This document shows, in pieces, positions 39,395 through 49,052 of a stretch of DNA of 64,000 nt. Position 1 is the first letter of the stretch; every line of letters begins with the position of its first letter. Source of the DNA: Pseudomonadota bacterium (GTDB lineage: Bacteria; Pseudomonadota; Alphaproteobacteria; Rhizobiales; Beijerinckiaceae); NCBI GenBank assembly GCA_021813805.1, contig JAKAJL010000002.1, forward strand, positions 1-64,000. Direction: 5' to 3'. Position numbers and translations under genes: made by a program. The notes below the pieces were generated by a model. It did not search any database and had not been told where the DNA came from. It saw only the letters and a program-made list of their open reading frames with translations.

Positions 39395-40296
39395 CAGAAA
39401 TAGCCTTCCTGCTTCTTCTGTTCCATCGACGCGGAGCCGTCGTGGTCGATGATGCGGCCTTCGCGCTCCGAGACTTTAGAGGCGCGCATCTCGGCGATGA
39501 TGTCGGGCAAGGTCGCCGCCGTGCTCTCGATGGCGCCCGTGAGCGGATAGCAGCCGAGCGTGCGGAAGCGGACGCTCAAATGCTCGACCTCTTCGCCGGG
39601 GCGCAAGGCCATGCGCTCGTCGTCGCGCATGATCAGCGCGCCGTCGCGGCGCACGACGGGTCGCGTCTTGGCGAAATAAAGCGAAGGAATGGGGATGTTT
39701 TCCTTCGCGATATAGTCCCAGACATCGGCCTCGGTCCAGTTCGAGAGCGGGAAGACCCTGAAGCTTTCGCCGGGGCGCTTGCGGGTGTTGTAGAGCCGCC
39801 AGGGCTCGGGGCGTTGCGTCTTGGGGTCCCAGCGGTGCTCCTTCGAGCGCAGCGAGAACACCCGCTCCTTGGCCCGCGACTTTTCCTCATCGCGCCGCGC
39901 GCCGCCGAAAGCCGCGTCGAAGCCATATCTGTCGAGCGCCTGTTTCAGTCCCTGCGTCTTCATCACGTCGGTATGGAGGCGCGAGCCGGACTCGAACGGA
40001 TTCACGCCCGCATTCACGCCGTCCTCATTGATATGGACCAGAAGCTCAAGCCCGAGCTCGCCGGCGCGGCGGTCGCGGAATTCGATCATCTCGCGGAACT
40101 TCCACGTCGTATCGACATGGAGCAGCGGGAAGGGCGGACGCGACGGATAGAACGCCTTTTGCGCCAGATGAAGCAGGACCGCCGAATCCTTGCCGATCGA
40201 ATAGAGCAGCACCGGCTTTTCGCATTCCGCCGCGACCTCGCGGAAGATATGGATGGATTCGGCTTCGAGCCTTTGCAAATGGGTGAGCTGGATCAT
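39394..40296 (-). CDS. cysD: Sulfate adenylyltransferase subunit 2
   Basis: The catalytic subunit of ATP sulfurylase, an ATP pyrophosphatase-fold enzyme. [20 protein letters not shown] is the PP-loop. [28 protein letters not shown] and [16 protein letters not shown] are conserved. The length is 300 residues. The ATG at 40296 starts the conserved [17 protein letters not shown]; the frame extends upstream to 40470 without similarity. It lies between cysH and cysN in the operon. Confidence 0.95.
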   Translation of the reverse strand: MIQLTHLQRLEAESIHIFREVAAECEKPVLLYSIGKDSAVLLHLAQKAFYPSRPPFPLLHVDTTWKFREMIEFRDRRAGELGLELLVHINEDGVNAGVNPFESGSRLHTDVMKTQGLKQALDRYGFDAAFGGARRDEEKSRAKERVFSLRSKEHRWDPKTQRPEPWRLYNTRKRPGESFRVFPLSNWTEADVWDYIAKENIPIPSLYFAKTRPVVRRDGALIMRDDERMALRPGEEVEHLSVRFRTLGCYPLTGAIESTAATLPDIIAEMRASKVSEREGRIIDHDGSASMEQKKQEGYF

Positions 40297-40321
40297 CAAT
40301 TCGCCAGTTCTCTCGCGTGCT

Positions 40322-41044
40322 TCATTCCGCGGCGGCGACGTGTAGGCCGCATTCCTTCTTGTCTTCGCTTTCCCACCACCAGCGTCCAGCCCGCTCCGGT
40401 TCGCCGGGGAGCAGCGCGCGGGTGCAGGGGGCGCAGCCGATCGACAGGAATCCGCGCTCATGCAGGTCATTGACAGGGACCTGATTATCCGCGCAGAAAT
40501 CGGCGATCGCTTCGCGCGAGAAATCGAGCAGGGGGCTCGCCTTGATCAGGCTTCTGCCTTCGTCGAATTCCGCGAACGGCATGCCGGAGCGATGGCCCGA
40601 CTGGTCGCCGCGCAGGCCGGCGATCCAGCCTTGCGCGCCGGAAAGCGCGCGGGCCAAAGGCTCGATCTTGCGCACGCCGCAGCAGGCCTTGCGCAGGTCG
40701 AGGCCATGGTAGAAGCCGTTGATCCCCTGCTTGGCGGTGAGCGCCTGCACCGCCTCGGCGTCGGGATAGAAGGCCTTGATGCGCACGCCATATTTCTGTT
40801 CCGTGCGCGCCCAGAGGTCATAGGTCTCGGGAAACAGCCGGCCGGTGTCGAGCGTGGCGAATTCGATGTTGAGATTTTCGGATCGAATCGCGTGGGTCAG
40901 CGCCTGGTCCTCGATCCCGAAACTGGTGGTGAAGACGATGCGGCCGGGCACGTTCTGGCGCAGGAAAACCAGGCGCTCGCTGAGACTTTTCTGCGGGAAG
41001 CGGGCGTTGAGCGGATTGGGAAGGGTGCGAAGGAATTCAGACAT
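40322..41044 (-). CDS. cysH: Assimilatory adenylylsulfate (APS) reductase
   Basis: Reduces activated sulfate to sulfite. [15 protein letters not shown] is the substrate loop; [15 protein letters not shown] follows. Two Cys pairs, [11 protein letters not shown] and IGCAPCTR, bind a [4Fe-4S] cluster, the mark of the APS-reducing type. Accordingly no APS kinase gene is present. The ATG at 41044 is preferred over a TTG at 41059. The C-terminus has the catalytic Cys in KKECGLH. 240 residues. Confidence 0.94.
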   Translation of the reverse strand: MSEFLRTLPNPLNARFPQKSLSERLVFLRQNVPGRIVFTTSFGIEDQALTHAIRSENLNIEFATLDTGRLFPETYDLWARTEQKYGVRIKAFYPDAEAVQALTAKQGINGFYHGLDLRKACCGVRKIEPLARALSGAQGWIAGLRGDQSGHRSGMPFAEFDEGRSLIKASPLLDFSREAIADFCADNQVPVNDLHERGFLSIGCAPCTRALLPGEPERAGRWWWESEDKKECGLHVAAAE

Positions 41045-41540
41045 GGGCGGCTCTCGCAAGGCGTTGTTCGGGGATGCTGTCCGTGGCGCCGTAATCGCGC
41101 TGGTAGAGGAAGCTGATGCGCTTCAGGGCCTCCATCCAATGCTCGACCGGCTGGCGGGCCGCGCTAGCGCCGATGATTTCGACCTCGTCGAAGCCGCAGG
41201 CGAGCGCCTGGGGAAACTGGTCGGAAATCAAAGGCCCGAAGGCGCGCAGAACTCCCTTGAAGCCGGCCTGGCGAAGCTGACGCGCGACCGAAAAGCCGCG
41301 GCCGTCGGCGGCGCTGGGGAAATGGATCACGATCAGGTCGAGCCGGTCGAAGAAGGACGCGACCTCGTCGAGCGCGCGATCGGGCTCCAGCAGGGCGCCG
41401 AGCCTGAGTTCGCTGTCGACCAGCGGGGACTCGGCGATGGCGCCGAAAGGCGCGAGCACAAAATTGGTTTCGGCCTGGCAGAGATATTCGGCCCGCTCCC
41501 ACACATCCTCTTTGGGGCCATGACGATCAAGCAACAGCAT
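41037..41540 (-). CDS. DUF934 protein of the sulfite-reduction operon
   Basis: A 167-residue protein of the DUF934 family, nearly always next to cysI in alpha- and betaproteobacteria. Motifs: DRLDLIVIHFPSAADGRGFSVARQLR and ALACGFDEVEI. The exact role is unknown; an accessory job in sulfite reduction is inferred from synteny. It overlaps cysI upstream (14 bases) and cysH downstream (8 bases). Confidence 0.88.
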   Translation of the reverse strand: MLLLDRHGPKEDVWERAEYLCQAETNFVLAPFGAIAESPLVDSELRLGALLEPDRALDEVASFFDRLDLIVIHFPSAADGRGFSVARQLRQAGFKGVLRAFGPLISDQFPQALACGFDEVEIIGASAARQPVEHWMEALKRISFLYQRDYGATDSIPEQRLARAAHV

Positions 41541-43197
41541 CGGCGATCTCCTTGAAAGCGGTTTTGAACGGCGCAAGGCCGAGACGGCGGGTGGTTTCGA
41601 TAAAAGTCTCGTCGGGCTGGCGCCGGGCGAGATAGACGGCGACGAGGCGCTCGACGGCCTCGGGAACTTTTTCGGCGGGCAGGCCCGGCCCCAGCAGCTC
41701 GCCGAGGGCGTAGGAATCGCCCGGGTCGCCGCCGAGGGTGAACTGGTAGGATTCCGCCCCTTTCTTTTCGAGGCCGAGTATGCCGATGGCGCCGACATGG
41801 TGATGGCCGCACGCGTTGATGCAGCCGGAAATCTTGATGCTCAGCTCGCCGATGTCCTTTTGGCGCGCCGGATCGGCGAAGGTCTGCGCCAGCGCCTGGG
41901 CGATCGGAATCGAGCGCGCGGTGGCGAGCCCGCAATAATCGAGGCCGGGGCAGCTGACGATGTCGGTGATCAGGCCGACATTGGCGCTGGCGAGGCCTTG
42001 CTCTTTCAGCCGGGCGAAAATATGAGGCACATCGCCGAGCCGCACATGGGGCAGGACGAGATTCTGGGCGTAGGTGACGCGCGCTTCGTCGAAGGAATAT
42101 TGTTCCGCCAGATCGGCGACGACGCGCATCTGATCGGAGCTGATGTCGCCCGGGATGCCGCCGACGGGTTTGAGCGAAATCGTCAGGGCCGCATAGCCCT
42201 TGCGCTTGTGGCGGGTGAGATTGTGCTCGACGAAACGCGCAAGCTCCTCGTCCCGCGCGATACTCCGTTCCAGCTTGCGCGAGACTCCAGGCAGGTTTTC
42301 ATAGGGCGGGGCGGCGAAAAAGGCGGCGATGCGCGCCTCTTCCGCCGGACGCGCATTGGTCTTGGCCTTGTCGATCCGGGCGAATTCGTCTTCGACCTGG
42401 GCGCGAAATGCCTCGACGCCGATGTCATGGACGAGGAATTTGATCCGCGCCTTCCATTTGTTGTCGCGCCGCCCGGCGAGATTATAGACGCGCAGCGCGG
42501 CTTCGAGGTAGGCGAGGAGATCTTGGCGTGGGAGGAAATCGCGCAGGATCTGGGCTTCCATCGGCGAGCGGCCGAGACCGCCGCCGACGAGGATGCGATA
42601 GCCGATTTCGCCGCTCGCCGCGTCGCGGACGATGCGGACGCCGAGATCGTGCGATTTCATCACCGTGCGGTCCTGCGCGGCGCCGGAGACGGCGATCTTG
42701 AATTTGCGCGCCAGCCATTCGAATTCGGGATGCAGGCTCGACCATTGCCGGATCAGTTCGGCGACGGGGCGGGGGTCCTCGATCTCGTCAAAGGCGACTC
42801 CGGCGAAAGGATCGGCGGTGACATTGCGGATGCAATTGCCGGAGGTCTGGATGCAATGCATGCCGGCGTCGGCGAGCAGGCCGAGAACGGTCGGAACGTC
42901 CTTCAGCCTGGCCCAGTGGAACTGGAGATTGGTGCGGGTGGTGAAATGGCCGTAGCCGCGGTCATGGACATCCGCGATGAAGCCAAGCTGCCGCAACTGC
43001 CGCGCATTGAGCGCGCCATAGGGAATGGCGACGCGCAGCATGTAGGAATGAAGCTGAAGATAGAGGCCGTTTTTCAGGCGCAGAGGCCGGAATTCGTCCT
43101 CGGTCAGGGCGCCTGAGAGGCGGCGTTCGACCTGGCTGGCGAATTGCGCCACGCGCTCACGCACCAGCCGCTCGTCGAATTCGTCGTAAAGGTACAT
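41527..43197 (-). CDS. cysI: Sulfite reductase hemoprotein (nitrite/sulfite reductase family)
   Basis: Six-electron reduction of sulfite to sulfide with siroheme and [4Fe-4S]. The cluster/siroheme ligands are in CPGLDYCGLA and GCINACGHHH. RTNLQFHWARLKDVP and SGNCIRNVTADPFAG are N-terminal substrate motifs. The length is 556 residues, close to the ferredoxin-type enzyme. No flavoprotein CysJ lies nearby, so the electron donor is probably ferredoxin or another small carrier. Siroheme synthase (cysG) is not in this operon. Confidence 0.93.
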   Translation of the reverse strand: MYLYDEFDERLVRERVAQFASQVERRLSGALTEDEFRPLRLKNGLYLQLHSYMLRVAIPYGALNARQLRQLGFIADVHDRGYGHFTTRTNLQFHWARLKDVPTVLGLLADAGMHCIQTSGNCIRNVTADPFAGVAFDEIEDPRPVAELIRQWSSLHPEFEWLARKFKIAVSGAAQDRTVMKSHDLGVRIVRDAASGEIGYRILVGGGLGRSPMEAQILRDFLPRQDLLAYLEAALRVYNLAGRRDNKWKARIKFLVHDIGVEAFRAQVEDEFARIDKAKTNARPAEEARIAAFFAAPPYENLPGVSRKLERSIARDEELARFVEHNLTRHKRKGYAALTISLKPVGGIPGDISSDQMRVVADLAEQYSFDEARVTYAQNLVLPHVRLGDVPHIFARLKEQGLASANVGLITDIVSCPGLDYCGLATARSIPIAQALAQTFADPARQKDIGELSIKISGCINACGHHHVGAIGILGLEKKGAESYQFTLGGDPGDSYALGELLGPGLPAEKVPEAVERLVAVYLARRQPDETFIETTRRLGLAPFKTAFKEIADAVA

Positions 43198-43208
43198 GGC
43201 GCGTCACT

Positions 43209-43529
43209 TCAGAGCGGGAAATCGGCCTGTTTGCCGAGGTCGGGGCGCACGCTGGGGCCAAGCGCCCGCAGGGCTTCGCGGTAATGGCGGGGGCGGGGCG
43301 CGCCCTCGGCGTTCTCGATGGCGACGAGTTGAGGATCGACCACTCTGGCGCGCAGGAATTCCTTCGCGCCGAAATCTCGCAGCGCCTCGGCCGCGCGCTC
43401 GTCCTGGACGACCAGCGCCCGACGCGGGTCGCGCGTCCAGCCTTCGAGCGTCGCGAAGACCACTTCGCCTTCGCGGAGATCGTTGGCGACCAGGATCGCC
43501 GGGAGTTCGGGGCGCTTTGCGGCGGCCAT
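43209..43529 (-). CDS. DUF2849 protein, first gene of the cys operon
   Basis: A 106-residue protein of the DUF2849 family, usually upstream of cysI in alphaproteobacteria. Motifs: ILVANDLREGEVVFAT and RDPRRALVVQDERAAEAL. The function is not established. The start is 11 bases upstream of cysI and 300 bases from the divergent hpnA. Confidence 0.88.
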   Translation of the reverse strand: MAAAKRPELPAILVANDLREGEVVFATLEGWTRDPRRALVVQDERAAEALRDFGAKEFLRARVVDPQLVAIENAEGAPRPRHYREALRALGPSVRPDLGKQADFPL

Positions 43530-43835
43530 TGTCTAACCTCTTCGCGCGCCGCGAGGCGTCGTCGTCGTCTGGAAAAGCGCGAAGGACTTCTTCCGCGCCG
43601 TTGTGAAAAGGATAGGTCCGCGGGAATCACGTTGCAACGCAAAAAAAAAGAATTTTATGGCGAATATAGCGACATAAACAGAACAAATAACTACATATTC
43701 AAAAATTGAAAAGCGAAAATGAGAAAAATATTCTCTTTTGTCGATTATCAATCGCCACACCGCGCCAGCGTTTTCGCCGTTCAGGCGCGCGCCGCGCCGT
43801 GCTAGGAGGGGGGCGAGGAGAAAGGCGGGAAGCGC
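43530..43835. promoter_or_regulatory. AT-rich divergent regulatory region between cys operon and hpnA
   Basis: 306 bases without a gene. The central part (about 43630-43745) is strikingly AT-rich and holds inverted repeats TTCAA-AAA-TTGAA (43698-43710) and GAGAA-AAATA-TTCTC (43721-43735). It must carry promoters for both directions. I cannot identify the regulator; a LysR-type Cys regulator is possible. hpnA has a purine-rich Shine-Dalgarno region (AGGAGGGG, GAGGAGAAAGG). Confidence 0.5.
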
Positions 43836-44837
43836 ATGGCGCCGTCAGGCAAAACGCTTGTGACCGGGGCGACCGGCTTTGTCGGCGCGGCGGTCGCCCG
43901 CGCCCTGATCGCGCGGGGCGAAAGGGTCATGTTGTTGGCGCGCAAAAATTCGGCGCGCGGCAATATCGAGGGGCTGGACGCCGAAGTCGCGATCGGCGAC
44001 CTGCGCGACGCCGAATCTTTGCGCCGCGCCTTGAGCGGGGTCGAGCGGCTCTATCATGTCGCCGCCGATTATCGGATGTGGGCGTCGGACCCCAAGGAGA
44101 TCATCGAGGCCAATCGCCTCGGGACCGCCAATATCATGTCCGAGGCCTGGCGCGCCGGGGTCGGCCGCATCGTCTACTGCTCCTCTGTGGCGACGCTCAA
44201 ACTGCGGGACAACGGCCGTCCGGCGGACGAGACTTGGCCGGCGGCGCCGCATGAGGCGATCGGGGCCTACAAGAAAAGCAAGACCATCGCCGAAAGGCTG
44301 GTCGAGAAAATGGTCGCGGAGCAGGGGCTGCCGGCGGTGATCGTGAACCCATCCACCCCCATCGGCCCGCGCGACATCAAGCCGACTCCCACCGGCCGCA
44401 TCATTGTCGAGGCTGCGAACGGCAAAATGCCGGGCTATGTCGATACCGGGCTCAATCTCGTCCATGTGGACGATGTCGCCGCCGGCCATCTCGCGGCCAT
44501 GGACAAAGGCCGGATCGGCGAGCGCTATATTCTCGGCGGACAGGATGTCCCGCTGGGGACGATGCTCGCCGAAATCGCCTCTTTGGCCGGGCGCCGGCCG
44601 CCGAAACTGAAAATGCCGCGAACGCCCCTGTTTCCGCTGGCTTTCGCCGCGGAAGCGATTGCGCTGGTCACTCGCAAGGAGCCGTTCCTTACCGCCGACG
44701 CCCTGCGCATGGCGAAATATCGCATGTATTTCTCCTCGGCCAAGGCCGAGCGCGAACTCGACTATCAGGCGCGACCCTATGCGCAGGCCCTGGCGGACGC
44801 GGTCGAATGGTTCCGCGAAAAAGGCATGATCCGGTGA
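43836..44837 (+). CDS. hpnA: Hopanoid-associated sugar epimerase HpnA
   Basis: A 333-residue NAD-dependent epimerase/dehydratase. TLVTGATGFVGAAVARALIA is the Rossmann loop, YHVAADYRMWASDP is typical of HpnA, and the catalytic Tyr/Lys are in GAYKKSKTIAE. First gene of the hopanoid block, with GTGA overlap to hpnB. In the family it is linked to hopanoid head-group chemistry, although its exact reaction is not settled. Confidence 0.93.
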   Translation: MAPSGKTLVTGATGFVGAAVARALIARGERVMLLARKNSARGNIEGLDAEVAIGDLRDAESLRRALSGVERLYHVAADYRMWASDPKEIIEANRLGTANIMSEAWRAGVGRIVYCSSVATLKLRDNGRPADETWPAAPHEAIGAYKKSKTIAERLVEKMVAEQGLPAVIVNPSTPIGPRDIKPTPTGRIIVEAANGKMPGYVDTGLNLVHVDDVAAGHLAAMDKGRIGERYILGGQDVPLGTMLAEIASLAGRRPPKLKMPRTPLFPLAFAAEAIALVTRKEPFLTADALRMAKYRMYFSSAKAERELDYQARPYAQALADAVEWFREKGMIR

Positions 44838-46006
44838 TCGGGCTCGGCGTCCTGGTGCTGGCGATCTGGCTGTTCCTGATGTTCGGGCGCGGCGGCTTTT
44901 GGCGCTGCCGCGACCGCGACGATGTTGACGCGCCGCCGGCGCTGAGCGCTTGGCCGAGCGTCGTCGCGGTGGTTCCGGCGCGCGACGAGGCGGCGCTGAT
45001 CGCCAAAAGCCTTGGCTCGCTGCTGGCGCAGGATTATCCGGGCGATTTTCGCGTCGTTCTGGTCGACGACCAAAGCAGTGACGGCACTGTGGACAAGGCG
45101 CGCGAGGCGGCGGCCGCCTCGCCCCATTCATACCGCCTGACCGTTTTGCCTGGCGCGCCCTTGCCGGCGGGGTGGACCGGAAAGGTCTGGGCGATGGCGC
45201 AGGGCGAAATTTTCGCGCGGAAACATTCTTCGCCCGATTATCTTCTCTTCACCGACGCCGATATTTTTCACGCGCCCGGAAACATGCGCGCCGTGGCCGC
45301 GCGGGCGGAGAGCGGCGCCTATGGGCTGGTTTCGCTGATGGCGGCCTGGCGCTGCGAGAGCGCGGCGGAAAAATGGCTGATCCCCGCCTTCACCTATTTT
45401 TTCCAGCTGATCTATCCCTTCCGCTGGGTCTCCGATTCGCGCCGGAAGACGGCCGCCGCCGCCGGCAATCTCATGCTGGCGCGCGCCGATCTTCTGGCGA
45501 AGGCGGGCGGCGTCGCCGCAATCTCCAACGCCTTGATCGACGATTGCGCCTTCGGCGCCCTGATGAAAGGCGTCGGGCCCGTCTGGCTCGGCCTGAGCAA
45601 GCGCCTGCGCTCGCTGCGCGCCTATCCGCGTTTCGCCGACATCGGCCGCATGGTGTCGCGCTCGGCCTTCGCGCAACTGCGCTTTTCATACCCGCTGTTG
45701 GCGCTGACCAGCCTTGGCCTGGTCCTGACCTTTTTCGTTCCGGTCCTGCTCGCCTTTTTCGCCGATGGCCCCGCGGGCGTTCTGGGGATCGCCGCTTTTA
45801 TCCTGATGAGCGTGAGCTTCGCGCCGGTCCAGCGCTTTTACGGCCTCCCCCGCTGGCGGGCGGCGACATTGCCGCTTATCGCCGCGCCCTATTTGCTTTA
45901 TACGCTCGAATCCGCCTGGGCCTATAGCCGCGGGCGCGGCGGCATGTGGAAGGGTCGCGCGCAGGCGCATCTGGCGCGCACGGAAATCGAGACGGAAAGG
46001 CCATGA
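44834..46006 (+). CDS. hpnB: Hopene-associated glycosyltransferase HpnB
   Basis: A family 2 glycosyltransferase of 390 residues with an N-terminal transmembrane segment (IGLGVLVLAIWLFLMFG) and C-terminal membrane helices. VVAVVPARDEAALIAKSL, VLVDDQSSDGT and the catalytic DAD in LLFTDADIFHAP are visible. The GTG at 44834 overlaps the hpnA stop as GTGA. Family name comes from gene neighbourhood; the sugar transferred is unknown. Confidence 0.92.
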   Translation: MIGLGVLVLAIWLFLMFGRGGFWRCRDRDDVDAPPALSAWPSVVAVVPARDEAALIAKSLGSLLAQDYPGDFRVVLVDDQSSDGTVDKAREAAAASPHSYRLTVLPGAPLPAGWTGKVWAMAQGEIFARKHSSPDYLLFTDADIFHAPGNMRAVAARAESGAYGLVSLMAAWRCESAAEKWLIPAFTYFFQLIYPFRWVSDSRRKTAAAAGNLMLARADLLAKAGGVAAISNALIDDCAFGALMKGVGPVWLGLSKRLRSLRAYPRFADIGRMVSRSAFAQLRFSYPLLALTSLGLVLTFFVPVLLAFFADGPAGVLGIAAFILMSVSFAPVQRFYGLPRWRAATLPLIAAPYLLYTLESAWAYSRGRGGMWKGRAQAHLARTEIETERP

Positions 46007-46890
46007 GCGCCGCTGTGAAACAAGTCGAGCCCACGCCGGTGACGGCGGAAAGTTTTCGCTCGGGCAAAAGCGGGAGCGACGAGAATTTCCCGGTCGCCTC
46101 GCTGCTGATCGCCGCGCCTTTTCGCCCGGTGATCCTCGCCTTTTACGATTTCGTGCGCGCGGGCGACGATGTCGCCGACAACCCCGACCTCGCGCCCGGC
46201 CAAAAACACGCTTTGCTCGACCAGCTCGACCGCAGCCTGGTGGGCTTGAGCGACGCTGAGCCGCTCGGCGTGAGACTTCGGCAAAAACTTGGCGAGCGCG
46301 GCCTCGCCGACCGCCATGCCCGCGATCTGCTCGACGCCTTCCGTCGCGATGTAGACAAGAATCGATACGCGAGCTGGGACGAACTGATCGATTATTGCCG
46401 GCTCTCGGCCATGCCGGTGGGGCGCTTTCTGCTCGACGTCCATGGCGAGAGCCGCGACTTGTGGACGGCGTCCGACGCCATCTGCGCCGCGTTGCAAATC
46501 AACAACCATCTGCAGGACTGCGGCAAGGATTTTTCCGTCCTGAACCGCGTCTATGTTCCCCAGGACACGCTCGACGCGGCGGGCGCTCGGATCGAGGACC
46601 TGGGCGCGGCAAAAGCGACGCCGGCCTTGCGCGTCTGTCTGCGCAACCTCGCCGCGCGCAATCGCGCGCTGCTGGAACAGGGCATGAGCCTGCCGCATGA
46701 CATCAAGGATTTGCGGCTGGGCATGGAGATTGCGGTGGTCCTGCGTCACGCCTTCAGCATCGCCGATCTCCTGATCGCGCGCGACCCGCTGAGCGAGAAT
46801 GTGAAGCTTTCCAGAAGCGAAATGTTGTTGGGCGCCGCGATCGCCGCCCTGAGCGAAGCATTCTCACGTTTGCAGCGGAGGGCGGCGTGA
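46003..46890 (+). CDS. hpnC: Hydroxysqualene synthase HpnC
   Basis: A 295-residue trans-isoprenyl diphosphate synthase-like enzyme. With HpnD and HpnE it converts two farnesyl diphosphates to squalene; HpnC turns presqualene diphosphate into hydroxysqualene. Asp-rich motifs: FVRAGDDVADNPDL and INNHLQDCGKDFS. ENFPVASLLIAAPFRP is the HpnC N-terminus. The ATGA start overlaps hpnB. The end overlaps hpnD (GTGA). Confidence 0.93.
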   Translation: MSAAVKQVEPTPVTAESFRSGKSGSDENFPVASLLIAAPFRPVILAFYDFVRAGDDVADNPDLAPGQKHALLDQLDRSLVGLSDAEPLGVRLRQKLGERGLADRHARDLLDAFRRDVDKNRYASWDELIDYCRLSAMPVGRFLLDVHGESRDLWTASDAICAALQINNHLQDCGKDFSVLNRVYVPQDTLDAAGARIEDLGAAKATPALRVCLRNLAARNRALLEQGMSLPHDIKDLRLGMEIAVVLRHAFSIADLLIARDPLSENVKLSRSEMLLGAAIAALSEAFSRLQRRAA

Positions 46891-47726
46891 CGGCCGCGCT
46901 CGATCTTTCCGCCGAACGCGCGCGTGATCGCGCGCGCAAAAGCTCGTTCTACCGCGCCATGGCGATTCTGCCGCGCGAGAAGCGCGACGCCATGTTCGAG
47001 ATCTATTCCTTCTGCCGCGCGGTGGATGACATCGCTGACGAGGGCGGCGACAAGGCGACGAAAAAGGCCGGTCTCGAAACCTGGCGGCGCGCCATAGACG
47101 CGCTTTATGCGGGCGACGGCGCGGGGCTTGCCTCGGGCCTTGCCGCGCCCCTGCGCCGCTTCGGGTTTTCGCGCGAGGATTTTCTGGCTGTGATCGACGG
47201 CATGGAAATGGATGTCGAGTCCGACATTGTCGCGCCGAGCGCCGCGACGCTCGACCTCTATTGCGACCGTGTGGCGAGCGCGGTCGGGCGCCTGTCGGTG
47301 CGCGTCTTCGGCATGCCGGAAAAAGAGGGGGTCGCGCTCTCCTATCATCTCGGCCGCGCGCTCCAGATCACCAATATCCTGCGCGACATCGACGAGGACG
47401 CCGGCATCGGCCGGCTCTATCTGCCGCGCGAAAATCTTCTGGCGGCCGGCATTTCCGACCCGACGCCGGAAAGAGTCGTCAATCTCGACGATCTCGACGC
47501 TGTCTGCCGGCCGCTGCTGCTTCAGGCCAAGGCGCATTTCGACGCCGCGAACGCGATCATGGCGACACAGCCGCGTGAAAGAATCCGGGCGCCGAAAATC
47601 ATGAGCCTCGCCTATGGCGCGATCTGGCGCCGGCTCGACAAGCGAGGCTTCAAAAAGCCGCGTGAAAGAATCGGCACGCCGAAACTCACCTTGATCGGCG
47701 CCATCCTGCGCTACGGATTTTTCTGA
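46887..47726 (+). CDS. hpnD: Presqualene diphosphate synthase HpnD
   Basis: A 279-residue squalene/phytoene synthase-family enzyme that condenses two farnesyl diphosphates to presqualene diphosphate. Asp-rich motifs: YSFCRAVDDIADEG and ITNILRDIDEDAGIGR, followed by LYLPRENL. GTG start overlapping the hpnC stop. The C-terminus ends in LKLTLIGAILRYGFF-like sequence. Directly abuts hpnE with no gap. Confidence 0.94.
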   Translation: MTAALDLSAERARDRARKSSFYRAMAILPREKRDAMFEIYSFCRAVDDIADEGGDKATKKAGLETWRRAIDALYAGDGAGLASGLAAPLRRFGFSREDFLAVIDGMEMDVESDIVAPSAATLDLYCDRVASAVGRLSVRVFGMPEKEGVALSYHLGRALQITNILRDIDEDAGIGRLYLPRENLLAAGISDPTPERVVNLDDLDAVCRPLLLQAKAHFDAANAIMATQPRERIRAPKIMSLAYGAIWRRLDKRGFKKPRERIGTPKLTLIGAILRYGFF

Positions 47727-48965
47727 ATGGCGCGGGTTCACATCATCGGCGCGGGGCTCGCCGGCCTTTCGGCGGCGGTGGAGCTTGCCGGCGCGCATGA
47801 GGTTTCCCTCTACGAGGCCGCGCCGCAGGCAGGCGGCCGGTGCCGGTCATATTTCGACGTCAGCCTCAACATGACGATCGACAATGGCAATCACCTGCTG
47901 CTGTCCGGGAACCACGCCGCTCTGGCTTATGCCAGGAAAATCGGCGGCGACGGCCGGCTGGCGGGACCGGATGAGGCGTCGTTCGATTTTTGCGATCTTG
48001 AACGGCGGATACGCTGGACGCTGCGGCCCAACGCCGGGAAATTCCCGTGGTGGATTCTGGCGCCCGACCGCCGTGTGCCGAATACGGCGGGCCTCGATTA
48101 TCTGGCCCTGGTCAAGCTGCTGTTCGCGCGCTCCGACCAGACCTTGCGGCCCTTTCTGGGAAATGGCGAGATCGCGCGAAACCTGTGGAATCCTCTGTTC
48201 GTTTCGGCCCTGAACACCGATCCGGGCGAGGCCTCGGCCGCGCTCGCCGGCGCCGTCGTGCGCGAGACTTTCGCCCAAGGTGGCGCGGCTTGCCGGCCGG
48301 TGGTGGCGGTCGATGGACTGTCGGCGGCCTTTGTCGATCCGGCGCTGGATTTTTTGCGCGGCAAGGGGGCGGACATCCGTTTCGGCGCCAAATTGCGTTC
48401 GATCGAATTCCAAGGCGATCGCGCGGCGGCGCTGGATTTCGGCGACGAGAGGATCGCGCTCGCGGAGGACGAAAAAGTCGTTCTGGCGGCGCCGGCGCCG
48501 GTCGCGGCGGACCTGCTGCCGGGCCTTGCGGCGCCACACGAATTCCGCGCCATCGTCAACGCCCACTTCGCCTTTCCCGCGCCCAAGACGCTGCCGCTGC
48601 TCACAGGCGTGATCGGCGGGGCGACGGAATGGCTGTTCGGTTTTCACGACCGCCTGTCGGTGACGATCAGCGCCGCCGAGCGTTTTTTGGCCGCGCCGCG
48701 CGAAGAACTGGCCGAAAAACTCTGGTCCGAGGTCCAGGCGGTGGCGGGTTTTTCCGCCCCTCTGCCGGCCTGGCGGATCATCAAGGAAAAGCGCGCCACC
48801 TTCGCCGCGACTCCGGCGCAGGATTCCCTGAGGCCTGGCGCCGAAACACGCTGGCGCAATCTGTTCCTTGCCGGCGACTGGACCCAGACCGGCCTGCCCG
48901 CGACCATCGAGGGCGCGGTGCGTTCGGGCGTGAAGGCGGCGGGATTATGCGCGGGGGCTTCGTAA
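47727..48965 (+). CDS. hpnE: Hydroxysqualene dehydroxylase HpnE
   Basis: A 412-residue FAD-dependent amine-oxidase-fold protein that reduces hydroxysqualene to squalene. VHIIGAGLAGLSAAVEL is the dinucleotide loop, LYEAAPQAGGRCRSYF follows, and the C-terminal FAD motif is LFLAGDWTQTGLPATIEGAVRSG. The ATG follows the hpnD stop directly. The cyclase gene shc (hpnF) is not in this window, so squalene must be cyclised by a gene elsewhere. Confidence 0.94.
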   Translation: MARVHIIGAGLAGLSAAVELAGAHEVSLYEAAPQAGGRCRSYFDVSLNMTIDNGNHLLLSGNHAALAYARKIGGDGRLAGPDEASFDFCDLERRIRWTLRPNAGKFPWWILAPDRRVPNTAGLDYLALVKLLFARSDQTLRPFLGNGEIARNLWNPLFVSALNTDPGEASAALAGAVVRETFAQGGAACRPVVAVDGLSAAFVDPALDFLRGKGADIRFGAKLRSIEFQGDRAAALDFGDERIALAEDEKVVLAAPAPVAADLLPGLAAPHEFRAIVNAHFAFPAPKTLPLLTGVIGGATEWLFGFHDRLSVTISAAERFLAAPREELAEKLWSEVQAVAGFSAPLPAWRIIKEKRATFAATPAQDSLRPGAETRWRNLFLAGDWTQTGLPATIEGAVRSGVKAAGLCAGAS

Positions 48966-49052
48966 GGCGGGCGCCGAAATCCTGCGGAATTATGTAACCT
49001 CGCCGCCGGTTTGCGCGTATCCTCGGCAATCGCCAATTGCGGGACCGCACCG

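Noticed and set aside
47570-47680. Repeated CCGCGTGAAAGAATC in hpnD
   Set aside because: The two copies fall in two PRERI/PRERIG-like segments normal for HpnD; a mobile repeat is not needed to explain them.
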